Part shown: positions 25,301 to 35,280 of the stretch, one piece after another
Layout of the letters: every line of letters starts with the position of its first letter
Numbering within the stretch: the first letter of the stretch is position 1
DNA from: Chromobotia macracanthus
Taxonomy: Eukaryota; Chordata; Actinopteri; Cypriniformes; Botiidae
NCBI GenBank assembly: GCA_036877525.1
Contig: JAZGTH010000066.1
Location: 4,552,001 to 4,616,000 of the forward strand
Direction of reading: 5' to 3'
Length of the DNA: 64,000 nucleotides
The notes under the pieces: generated by a model
What the model saw: the letters and a program-made list of their open reading frames with translations, nothing else
What the model was told of the DNA's origin: nothing
Database searches by the model: none
Program-made: the position numbers and the translations under genes

Positions 25301-28300
25301 TGATGATGTCATTATAACAATTGCATTCTGCATTGCATTCTTTAAAATTTTTCATTCATCTTTTTACCCAAATTAACCCTTATTTTTATTCTACAAACAC
25401 CAGTATGTTCTACAGAAAATACAAGTCTAATGATTTTGCTTTAGTCCCTTTTAAATCTTTCTCTTTCATTTATCTTTTGTCCTGTAGGTGATGAAATATT
25501 CGGAACAGAGAATTCCCACTCTGAATGATTATTGTGTGGTCTGTGACGAGCAACATGTCTTTCAAAATGGCTCCATGCTGAAGGTACAACAAAACCTTGG
25601 AAAACTCCATTAAAATACACCGTAATGCATGTAACTATCACAATGATCTGTATTCTGTGTGTTTAGCCTGCTGTTTGTACCAGAGAGCTGTGTGTGTTCT
25701 CCTTTAACACTCTGGGTGTGATGTCAGGAGCTGCGCAGGAAGTAGCAACAGGAGCTGAGGTGACACACACACAGAAATGTTCCCTGTATGGCATCTCTCA
25801 TCCAGAAGTGACTAATAAAACCTTTTTTTGTATAGGTAGTGGACCTGCTGGTGGCGATGTGTCGTGCTGCCCTTGAATCTGCCCGTAAAAGCATCATCTT
25901 TGACCCCTACCCTTCTGTTGTTGACCCTCACGACCCCAAAGTTTTGGCCTTCAACCCAAAGGTGCTTCCTTATCAAATAAAATCATTCTCTTCAAATTCG
26001 CTTTTTAAAGACTGTGTGGTCACGTCTCCTTTTTGTTTTTCCTGAAGAAAAGAAGTTACGAGCGGCTACAGAGAGCGCTGGACAGCATCACGTCGATTCG
26101 AGAAATAACGCAAGTAAGCAATTCAAAACAGCAGACTTCACATTATATTGACTGTCTGTAGTGCACAGAGTGAAGGAAATGTGTAACTCTCTCACTTCTA
26201 CAGGGCCCTTATGTTGAGATAAAGAAGCAGATGGACAAACTGGACCCCCTTGCACATCCGCTGCTGCAGTGGTGAGTATATCGCACATTATTATTGCTTT
26301 AGTAGATTTTTTGGGAATTATATTAATTCTGGTAGATGCTTTCATCTAAACATAAATGCTTACAGTGCATTTAATGTATACATTTTTCAGCATATGCGTT
26401 ATTTGTGGATTCGAACCCTTAATGTGGTGTTGCTAGCGTCATACTTTTTTCAGTCTCGTTCTGTCTACCTGTTGAGCAACAGGAACTTAGAACAGAAATA
26501 CTAGATTTCAGTTTATTTCTGTCAGAATATCTTTATTCTCGTGATCTTGATCTTTGTAGGATTATATCCAGTAACAGGTCTCACATAGTAAAACTTCCTG
26601 CCTGCAGGGTAAGGGCTCTGATCTCATCATACAGCACAGCTTACTGTCCTATTGCTTTCTGTAGCTTATTCACGCCTTCCTTCTGTGCTAACAGCAACTG
26701 AAGTTCATGCACACCTCACATCAATTCCTGCTGCTCAGCAGTCCGCCTGCCAAAGAGGCCCGATTCCGCACCGCTCGAAAACTCCACGGAAGCACATTCG
26801 CTTTTCAGTGAGTTTTCCCCAGCGTGAGCCATTATAACATGCCATCTATTGGTTATCATACGTCACTGTAAGTGCTTCTGAGGTTTATCTCCTACATATT
26901 CATGTAGCTCACAGTTGTCTGTCCTTTTTCAGTGGTTCTCATATTGAAAACTGGCACTCTATTCTACGAAATGGGCTTGTAAATGCCTCCTACACAAAAC
27001 TGCAGGTACCTTTTATTCACAATTATTCCTTATGCACTGAATGAAAACTGTAGTGTGTTACCTGCTTATACAGTTTTCTTTCTTAGCATAATGCATCTTT
27101 TAAGTCAATCTATCTTCCTGTTCTCTTTGACACAAGCTGCATGGGGCAGCCTATGGGAAGGGCATCTACCTCAGCCCCATCTCCAGCATCTCCTTTGGAT
27201 ACTCAGGTAGCAATCTTTGGGATCGTCTACAAAGTACAACACTTTAAAGAAAACGTTTTTGAACATGGTGCTTTAGTTATACCATGTTCTTTGGGCATGC
27301 ATCATGGCATTATGGTGTCTTTAGATATGTACCATAAAAATATCCTATTTATACAATTACCATAGTATTAACATCTACCACCAGAGTACATTTTTGTAAA
27401 GGAACTACAAGTCTTTGACACAGGAATTTTTGAAGAGAATTGGTTTTCACAAAAATCAATTCATTACGCCCTCATCTAGCGATCCCAATTCTCCAAATAG
27501 CTGTTAAACATCTAAAATCATCTTTACATTGTACGTTTTCTGAGAGGTGTACCTTCTCAAATCATTCCTTTGTTTTAATAATCCATAAAAAATGGCCATT
27601 TTTCCTGCTCTCTTCCCGACGACTGGTGCTTCAGACAGGTGTAGCTCGTCTTTATTCCAACAAATCATACATCATTTTAGAGGGTTTTTTTAATGAAGAA
27701 TATGAGAACGGAAATGACAAGGACTAATTTTTGAAAATTCACTCATTGTGGCTCATTGTGGCAGCACAGGTCACATATGTAGAATTAGATGTTTCAGCAG
27801 TGTTGTACTTTGTAGACGATCCCTCAGCAATCTATAACAGTGCTACATTAGTGTTGACTATGTGTTATTCTTGCTGATTTTGTGTTTAGGAATGGGAAAG
27901 GGACAGCACCACATGCCTACTAAAGAAGAATTAGTACAGCACTACAACCGGGTCATTACCGTCTTACAGGTAAGTCTGTACGTCTGTATTGGACTGATAT
28001 ATTAAAATAACAGATACAATCTGTAGTTACTTAGAGTCAAACATTGTTCGTACAGTTAAATGAGCAGCTACAGGAAATACAGAATAGGCACCTGTTTTGA
28101 TTTATGTATGCATGTTTTTGTGGGGGGTTTTTTGCAGTGTCGGTCTGTACAATCAAGATTTCTTCAGAGTCGGAATCTGAACTGTGTTGCTCTGTGTGAA
28201 GGTACCAGTAAAATATCTCATAATCCGAATTATACCTCACAAATCATCATGATGTTACTATAGCTATTTCTTTCTTTTGCTGCTAAGTTATAAGTTTAGT

Positions 28301-28633
28301 ACTAAAGCTCTACACTTTAATTTTGTTTTTGCACAACCTTCTTCAGTGATAACGTCCAAAGATCTACAGAAACATGGTAATATTTGGGTTTGCCCAATTT
28401 CTGATCACGTCTGCACGCGTTTCTTTTTCGTGTGAGTATCTTATTGCCTTATAAGCTTTAACAGTGACCCATTACAAATGTTACAGATAGCTATTGACTC
28501 ACAATATGTGTTTTATTATCTTTTTTTGTCTGTCTTCCGCAGGTACGAGGATGGTCAGGTAGGAGATGCAAATATCAACACGCAGGACGTTCGGGTACAG
28601 AAGGAGATATTGCGGGTGATTGGGGGACAGTAG
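22368..28633 (+). CDS. parp6: PARP6-type mono-ADP-ribosyltransferase
   Basis: Member of the PARP family that attaches single ADP-ribose units from NAD+. Coding exons: 22368-22445, 23070-23164, 23725-23785, 23890-23980, 24318-24384, 24470-24619, 24723-24861, 24975-25106, 25488-25583, 25667-25759, 25836-25961, 26048-26113, 26204-26271, 26560-26608, 26695-26807, 26933-27005, 27137-27206, 27890-27969, 28138-28201, 28347-28431, 28543-28633. The phases chain without a break to 628 codons plus stop (human about 630). The N-terminal part shows QFWSDEDTDG and FAADLSRHPQLD, the middle IPTLEYGFLVQ and YCVVCDEQHVFQNGS. The catalytic fold has FAFHGSHIENWHSILRNGL (NAD-binding His), YGKGIYLSPISSISFGYSG (Tyr) and HVCTRFFFVYEDGQVGDANI. 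KGIYLSPISS and GMGKGQHHMP favour PARP6 over PARP8. The initiator exon lies upstream and is unresolved. The C-terminus (VIGGQ) is slightly shorter than in mammals. Confidence 0.94.
22446..22570 (+). repeat. tRNA-derived SINE abutting a parp6 splice donor
   Basis: Shows the SINE head (GTTAGCATAACCAGTAAAGC), CTCGCAACACC, a B-box-like GGGTTTGAATCCC and a tail ATCACTTTGGGTATACGCAT. Its first bases coincide with the GT donor of the parp6 exon ending at 22445. Confidence 0.65.
24034..24281. repeat. probable dispersed repeat in a parp6 intron
   Basis: Begins at GGTAGGGTGGGCAATTTCAG and runs to the AT-rich text before exon 24318. It is GC-richer than the surrounding intron and noncoding. Its resemblance to a common fish intronic repeat is from memory and needs a repeat-library search. 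Confidence 0.3.
24945..24971. repeat. (TA)n microsatellite before a parp6 acceptor
   Basis: ACATACATATAT...ATATGCAG: the TA run ends immediately before the acceptor of exon 24975-25106, replacing a normal polypyrimidine tract. Confidence 0.8.
26318..26495 (-). repeat. tRNA-derived SINE in a parp6 intron
   Basis: Reverse-orientation copy with GGATTCGAACCCTTAA (B box reversed), TGTTGCTAGCGTCATAC and TGAGCAACAGGAAC, preceded by the tail GGTAGATGCTTTCATCTAAA. Lies between exons 26204-26271 and 26560-26608. Confidence 0.6.
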
Positions 28634-29346
28634 ACCTGACTTTATCTGCTTCACCACTGTGATGCTTTGAAAACATTTAAAACAGTACAACCTCCTGTCG
28701 GGTTTGTCTTCGGAAGAAAAGAAGGGAAACAGTTTTATAACTTTTTGATATGCATTAATTTATTAACTAATTTAGTCTCTGTTTTTGTCATGTTTGCTGC
28801 TTTGTGTTTATTGTATGTCATGAGAAGCGCTTTGTTGGCCTTAATTTATGGTGGTCGTGAGTTTAAAGAGTATCATTCCCACTATGACCACACAGGGGGC
28901 TACTTCCCAAGCAAAACAATGACATTTCCTGGGAAATGGGGAAGGCATGTATTTCTATAAACCTGCCATTTGGTAAAGTGTTTACATCTACAGTAACAGA
29001 GAATTTATGATTATTTAGTCCTCTCTGTTGTGTGTATATTACAATAATACAGCCTATCCACATGCAAAATATTCATGAAACGCATTATTTTCACAAGAAC
29101 GTGGTGATGGCTGTTACCTGTTGTGCATCTACAACATGAAATGTTCACAGCAGTAAAAAACATTTTATAAAAATACATTATAACTGCTGGAGACATAGAT
29201 GTAGAGAGGTGTACAGTTATGGTTCTGTCTTCAAATAAATGTGACGTAAATCTGAAGAAGATGTAAAACTACGAACTAAGACTTGTTGTCTTTTGAAGGA
29301 GGCTTGTCGTTTTATAAAGTTCACATTTGTATGTTAGCACTTTTCC

Positions 29347-29352
29347 AATAAA
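29347..29352 (+). terminator. candidate poly(A) signal of parp6
   Basis: AATAAA about 715 bp after the parp6 stop. An earlier AATAAA at 29234-29239 is an alternative. Confidence 0.4.
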
Positions 29353-29399
29353 TTAACAGCATGTGACTAAAGTGTTTCTGTGAAGACTGTGTGTGTGTG

Positions 29400-29512
29400 T
29401 CCTGGTATTTACTACGTTATGGGGACCAGATGTCCCCACAAGTATAGTAATACCTGTAAATTGTGACCTTTTGACATCTATGGAATGTCCCCATAAAAAA
29501 AGGAAAACTCAA
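29400..29512. repeat. likely dispersed repeat with GGGGACC/TCCCCAC words
   Basis: TATTTACTACGTTATGGGGA followed by TGTCCCCACAAGTATAG and later AATGTCCCCATAAAAAA. Such text recurs in fish genomes as far as I recall; no second copy is in this window. Confidence 0.3.
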
Positions 29513-29723
29513 TGTGTGTGTGTGTTTGAGTGACCCAACTAGTGAAACCTGAAATCACCTACATTGTAAATAATGCCTTATTTAACTATTCTTAAAACAA
29601 TATATAGAACGAATATAGAAATATAAATGTAGAAATTCTTGAATATAGAAAGGTTTTTAGTTTAGATAAATACAGGGTTAAGGGATGTAAAATATAATTA
29701 GCTCAGTATAAAAAAAACAGAAA

Positions 29724-29727
<4 letters not shown>

Positions 29728-29754
<27 letters not shown>

Positions 29755-29755
29755 G
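29728..29755. repeat. (GT)n microsatellite
   Basis: About 28 bp of pure TG/GT dinucleotides in the parp6-rpp25 gap. Confidence 0.9.
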
Positions 29756-30243
29756 ATTGTGTCTGTTATCATTTTATTATCCGTCACGACCCCTGAAAAA
29801 ATTAATGTAGCGTGATGCATTGAGACCAGATCCCAGAGGACATTTTGACTTCTCGGTTAGCCTGCAGGTTTGTTCTCCAGCGGAAACACAGTAATTCATA
29901 ACATCCACTACATCCACATGAGCCCCATATACACTGAAACCGTTCACTGTCCACCCACTGTCAGCTCTCAACATGTTGTTCATTGCTCCCTTGTTAGAGA
30001 GGGACTCCTGTTTTGTTTTTTCCTTATTTATTTGCTGCTTGTTGTATTGCATTCTTTTCTTTACAAATAACAATTTAATGTGGTAACTCAGTTTTAGACA
30101 TGAAAAAACTAAACTAAAATTTATGGATTCTGACAAATGTGTCATGTTATAACATATATGAGAAATATTTCACAAAATCGTCAGATGTTCTCGATTCCAT
30201 CGACGCACACAAGATGCTTGGAATGTTCTCATCATGCAGGGAG

Positions 30244-30350
30244 ATCACGGACCATCATCATGGACCATCATCATGGACCATCATCATGGACCATCATCAT
30301 GGACCATCATCATGGACCATCATCATGGACCATCATCATGGACCATCAGG
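30244..30350. repeat. 13-bp minisatellite
   Basis: About eight head-to-tail copies of GGACCATCATCAT, almost without variation. Since 13 is not a multiple of three, every frame cycles through the same 13-residue pattern (DHHHGPSSWTIIM), which is why three overlapping ORFs cross it. No coding role is supported. Confidence 0.95.
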
Positions 30351-31689
30351 TTTGGATCAACAAATTTGTTGATGCCATTCCAGCTGAAGAGCATGATGTC
30401 ATTAGAGCAAAAGGGGGACGTGGACAAAACACCAATAATTTTCAAGAATGTCAATTATTTTAGCTATATTATTTTATAATAGTTTTTAATACATACAATA
30501 CACAGTATTTTATGCTGAAAATATAGTTGGTGATGAAAAAGAAAATATCAAAGCAGAAGAATAGACCCCACAGTCTTCTTTTATTAGAAAGTACAGGTAA
30601 CATGGAATATTTGTTTTCCACCATTATGGAAATTTTTCCTAAGTATCCATATATCCACATACTACTGTCAGTTGTGTTGTGTTGCATGTGAGCTTTGTCG
30701 ACATATTTACTGCAAAGTGTTTAAACACAACAGCTTGCTTTCAGTCTGCAGTAAAAGTGCAAAAACACATTCATGTTTAATTTCACTTTTCCAGCAGTTA
30801 CAGTGAAATTGGCATATTTGATGCATTTGCATCACGGATTTGTAATGCAAATGATGATTCTGATGTGTGCATGTCATCACGTGACATTATTTTATAGTTT
30901 TCTATGCTCTCATAAACAGCCGACCATAACAAATGATGTCTGGCAGTCACATTACAGCCTGATGGGCTTTTTTTCGGAGTCTTTCTGGACGCGTTTGAAA
31001 GCTTTGACCCCCGACCAGCAAGCGCAGATGAACCGGCGATTTTGACACCATCAGCAAAACGCGTTCAGCGACCACTCGGACCCCGCCGTGGGGAAGAGCG
31101 GCTCCCGGGCGGAAGTCATGCACGAAGGAGCGCCTTTCCCATTTTTCATCAGCCAGAAAATGACCCGGCCACTTTTCACCCTTGCATACTTCTCGCAAAC
31201 TTGCGTTTCTCCGGTTTTATACTCACGCATGCGTCTTGCGTGCAATAAAGGGAAAATCTCGCTTTGTAAGAGAGATTGCCCCCTTAACCAAAGTTGCCCC
31301 ACTCCGTTGGCTCGCACCATTAAACAAACTTAATTCTGACTTCATTTCCCTGCGGGTGTTGCAATCTGCGGTGCCTCTTTGAGACCTAATTTCCCTTTAA
31401 TTAAATTAGTAAGACTTCCAAAGAAATCCGGCGGAGGGGCCCCGCGGCTGGGCTTCTGTTGTCGGGCAGATAACGGCGGTGAGCGGGTGTCGTCTATGGA
31501 GATTGATAAAGTCATTGAAACAGTAATTGTCAACATGTTCGCTTTTATCTCTTCCGTGAGCTTTCTAAAATAAGACCGTCTGGCTGGAAATGTACTTAAA
31601 TCACCGGTTTCACCAGCTTACACCGTATTTAAAGCTAAACCGTGTATAGTAAATAGTTTCTCCTATGTTTGTTTAATATGTTTTAACTC

Positions 31690-32064
31690 GGCTAGCAGTT
31701 TTAGGTTGTAAGAACGTTTCTGGAACGTTTCCGTTAAGCAACAACAACGTTATGTTGAAAGCTCTGACAACATGTAAAACGTCCCGTTTTTAGATGCTAT
31801 TTAATGTTAGTGGTTGGTTTTCTGAACGTTATTCAAACGTTTTTTTAATTCTGTAATGCTATTATAAATGTTACACTGACATCTTAAGAATAACGTTTTT
31901 GATCTATATGATATGTAATGTAAACTAAATACCATATAAAACCTATACAAAGAAACTATATAACTATATAATCTACTACCATTACTGCAAGAACTTTTCT
32001 GATAACTTTAGGAGAACGTTTAGAGAACATTAGCCAATGTTCTGAGAATGTTTCCTGTTAGCTA
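31690..32064. repeat. inverted-repeat MITE, copy 3
   Basis: Opposite orientation to copies 1 and 2: begins GCTAGCAGTTTTAGGTTGTA and ends GAGAATGTTTCCTGTTAGCT. At about 375 bp it is the longest copy, with internal AACGTT-rich text matching the others. Confidence 0.65.
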
Positions 32065-33109
32065 GATTGTAAATATTAGATTGTAAATATTCTGGTTTTA
32101 TTACAACAATTCTTGTTATTTTAAACATCCCAGCACATCAACATGAGTCTGAGTCTGGGGCAGGAGCCGTGGGGCTACCTGTTTGCATAACTAGGCAGGG
32201 TATCTTTAAGGAATGTTATGCGAAAACAATCCCAGTTTTATAATTCTGTTTGCAGACGCAGATATAACAATATTTCACGGTCATAACATATTCAGATAGG
32301 CGAAATTTAAGAGAATGTTGTGCTTCTAATTGCTTTCATGTTTCATATCATACCGAACAGCTTGCTATCTGTCAACCCAGTCGTATAATGTTTGATGCCA
32401 CCCTTCAGGATACAGACTGTGTATTTTGTCAAGCAGAACTGTGTGGCCCTCTTCTGATTGAAATCGTAGCCTCTGGGCTCTCACAGTTCGAGAACACACA
32501 ACAGCCACAGTGGGAGAAGATGCAGAAATAGAGCTCACAAAACAGGCACCTTTGGACAATAATGTTCATCATGAATTCTTGCTTGGTAAATGGGTTCCTC
32601 TTGACCTACATTTATATGTGTGGGTTGGTGTGCCTTTTTATAACACGTATTAACTTAAAACACACTGATTTTATATGCAAATACGATTGCTCAATTAAAT
32701 AACTCGGCCCATAACCCCATTTAAAAGCAGATTGTTAATATACGTCAATTGTGCTTATTTGGATAATTGTTTGTGGGCCGCATTGAGCTGTCATGCTTGG
32801 AAGAGCCTGTTTTTAAACTCTCAGCCTTAATCAGTCACGCATGTTAGTCAGCTATAGACACAGATTGATTGACAGGACCTCATTACCACTGAAAGTTTTT
32901 AAAGGGGAACTCAGTACAGCATTTGCCAGGATGTAATTATTTTACAGAGTGCTTAGTTGCTGGAAAACAGCGTCTGTTCCTTTAAGAGGTCTTTTTCCCC
33001 AACACACCCCTCCCTCTTAATGTCCCTCACGACCAGATTGCGTCTTCGGTACATTTTGGAGTGTGCTGTTCCCCACTTAAGAGTAAATATAAGAAAGGTC
33101 TCCGAGTGT

Positions 33110-33196
33110 GACCGTACAGAGAGGGAGAATTCGTGTGCCACATACAGAACTTCACCATTCAGTGGAAGCGTGGTGGGAATTCTGTCAGGCAAACAG
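33110..33196 (+). other. rpp25: probable rpp25 noncoding first exon
   Basis: A strong donor (ACAG/GTAAGTAT at 33197) and an acceptor TTTTACAG shortly before 33752 would remove an intron and leave the start codon 30 bases into the next exon. A TATA-like TATAAGAAA lies near 33088. The exon's 5' edge is estimated. Confidence 0.45.
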
Positions 33197-33780
33197 GTAA
33201 GTATATCGGTGGTGGAGCTTTTTTCCAACTCGAATTCATTTTAATTCCATAAAGTTTTATTGTGTGCTTTCTATCTTGTGTATTTTGTTCAGTTGTGTGT
33301 TAAAGGACCATGTTTGTTAAATTAATTCCAAAAATTACATGTTGAAATACTTGAATACACTGTTTTAAAGTTTGTATAACATATTACTGCATAAAAATCC
33401 CATTGAGCTTGTTGGCTTTAACAGAACAGCCGTCTGTGAGTTCATCACCATTTCATTTTGTGTGGTTACAGCTTTCCTCTTACGGAGACTGAAATATGCT
33501 TCTAAGGCAGTGAGTCTGAGAAATAGCTGATTCTCAGCACTTTTGCCTTTGATGAATTTCCTCGCATTGGAGAACAGATTTGTTCTTTTCATTCTGTCGA
33601 CGGCCACAGAGTATGAAATATTTGACACCTTATCGTTCTGTTTAGAGAAGACATTGAACATAATGGGTTGTAACCCCTTTGCAAATTACTGGTAAGAACT
33701 CACGAGCAGAGAATTCTGGGAGACATTGTGAAATGGTTCCAAATTTTACAGCTTCAAGAAGCTAAACCGAACCTGTAAAT

Positions 33781-34476
33781 ATGTTCTTGCCGAGCGGAGG
33801 GCTCCAGCTTAATAACACGCAGTATAAATCTACCACATCTGAGACAGAGGTCCAAAACTCTGACCTGAATGCCACAAACCCCACTGGATCAACCAACAAA
33901 CCAAAACAAAGTGGATTTAGGAAGATCTGCTCCACTGGAGAACCAAGCCCATGTCCAATACCAGGACTGGGACCTGGTGTGCTGGAAATGAGAGTGAAGG
34001 AGGGGAGCAAGATTAGAAACCTTTTGGGCTTCGCCATATCTCGACTGCAAGGGGACGGACATGAGGCTGCGACATCGCAGGTTCTATTTAGCGGAATGGG
34101 ACGGGCTGTGACCAAAACCATCACTTGTGTGGAGATAATGAAACGCAAAGTGCAGGGCTTGCACCAGGTGTCAAAGCTCCAATACAAAACAGTCACTGAA
34201 TTGTGGGAGAGCCATGAGAGCGGCCAAGTTCAAATGACTATTCACAGAACTGTTCCTTCTATTTGTATTCTTCTGTCGAAAGAACCACTAGACCCCCTCG
34301 AGCTGGGCTACCAGCCTCCAGCTGAAACAGGCTCTCTATCAGAGGAGGAGAACCAGGCTGATGGATCGCAGGGGTCTGGAAACTCAGAGAAAAGACCCCT
34401 GAGTCCTTGTTCTCATGTGGTTCTGCCCAGTTTAAAAAGAGCTGCTCTGGGACAGGACAGTTTTCCTGCTCTGTAA
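33781..34476 (+). CDS. rpp25: RNase P / RNase MRP subunit p25, Alba family
   Basis: Nucleolar protein that, with Rpp20, binds the RNA of RNase P and RNase MRP, enzymes of tRNA 5' processing and rRNA maturation. The coding region is a single exon of 231 codons, as in mammalian RPP25 (about 199 aa, intronless). The Alba fold spans roughly residues 75-150: EMRVKEGSKIRNLLGFAISR, then VLFSGMGRAVTKTITCVEIM and KRKVQGLHQVSKL. The flanks, a Ser/Asn-rich N-terminus and an acidic/Ser-rich C-terminus, are low complexity as usual. The start is the first ATG after the probable UTR acceptor. RPP25 lies next to COX5A in human, as here, which separates it from RPP25L. Confidence 0.93.
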   Translation: MFLPSGGLQLNNTQYKSTTSETEVQNSDLNATNPTGSTNKPKQSGFRKICSTGEPSPCPIPGLGPGVLEMRVKEGSKIRNLLGFAISRLQGDGHEAATSQVLFSGMGRAVTKTITCVEIMKRKVQGLHQVSKLQYKTVTELWESHESGQVQMTIHRTVPSICILLSKEPLDPLELGYQPPAETGSLSEEENQADGSQGSGNSEKRPLSPCSHVVLPSLKRAALGQDSFPAL

Positions 34477-34750
34477 CAGGTGGAAAATGGCGAATAAGGA
34501 ATTCATTTAGGTGATGTGTTACATACTAAACTGCCATACATATTGGCTATGTAAGAATGTGAAAAATATGAATGTGTAATTTAAATGATAAATGCATGTT
34601 CACTTACAATAATCTGTATTTGGAATTATAATCAGAATAATCTGAAACGCAATAATGGTGTACTGTCTTTTATTTCTCTCTCTTAACTTGATCATTTTTA
34701 GCTTTTTGTTATAAACTCAATTTATTTGTCTCACTATATTATATGCAATA

Positions 34751-34764
34751 CTGCCCCCTGCTGG
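34751..34764 (-). promoter_or_regulatory. CTCF-like motif between rpp25 and cox5a
   Basis: CTGCCCCCTGCTGG is an exact reverse match to the strong CTCF form CCAGCAGGGGGCAG. It lies in the gap between two same-strand genes, 530 bp before the cox5a start. Occupancy is inference. Confidence 0.5.
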
Positions 34765-34947
34765 TAATTCTCCCCCACTGTTTTGCAAATAGCATATAAT
34801 GACCAAACGATAAACAAACATGAGAAAACAGAAACGCAGAGAGGGGGAAATTGTTATTTCATACTGTTTCATATACTGTCTTTTGTACTTAATCATATCT
34901 GTAAATATGCAAGTAGCTACTAATATTTCAAGCGCGCATATATGCGT

Positions 34948-34953
34948 AATAAA
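34948..34953 (+). terminator. candidate poly(A) signal of rpp25
   Basis: AATAAA about 470 bp past the rpp25 stop and before the cox5a promoter. No better signal was seen nearer the stop. Confidence 0.3.
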
Positions 34954-35172
34954 AAATACTGCATACTAGTATAGTATGGAGAGCATGTACTGACATAGTG
35001 TAATGCTTTAGGATACATACATAATATGAGTATGTAGCTGCAGAAAATGTATCTTGTCCTTCATGCTCTTTTATAATCCTTTTATAAAGCCCCCAATCAC
35101 ACATTACCATGACCAACAAATAGTGCAATAGTACAAGTAGTACAAGTCTCGTTGCCTAACCAGTATCGACAC

Positions 35173-35184
35173 TGCGCATGCGCG
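35173..35184. promoter_or_regulatory. NRF1-type site in the cox5a promoter
   Basis: TGCGCATGCGCG is a perfect palindromic NRF1 consensus, about 100 bp upstream of the cox5a start codon. NRF1 is a known activator of nuclear genes for respiratory-chain subunits, so site and gene fit each other. Confidence 0.65.
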
Positions 35185-35280
35185 GTCATATTGCGGTAGC
35201 CTGTTAGCATTAGCCTGAGCGGCGCGATCTCCGGTGCAGTTCATCAGTCAGCCCTGCGATTCAGCCCGGTGAGCTGCAAC

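Larger units (their letters stand above)
28634..33100. other. parp6-rpp25 intergenic
   Basis: Begins with the parp6 3' UTR. Holds a 13-bp minisatellite (30244-30350), a CpG-richer patch at about 30980-31520 with several overlapping short ORFs on both strands, and MITE copy 3. I recognise no protein in the CpG patch; it could be an unannotated first exon or regulatory element. Confidence 0.45.

Noticed and set aside
28376..28382. GGTAATA as a donor in parp6
   Set aside because: Reading through gives the conserved KHGNIWVCPISDHVCTRFFF segment.
30137..30479. Three overlapping ORFs with a His/Trp repeat
   Set aside because: An artefact of the 13-bp minisatellite, which is open in every frame.
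32365..32559. 64-codon minus-strand ORF in the parp6-rpp25 gap
   Set aside because: Looks moderately protein-like, but has no recognised family, splice sites or promoter; too little to call.
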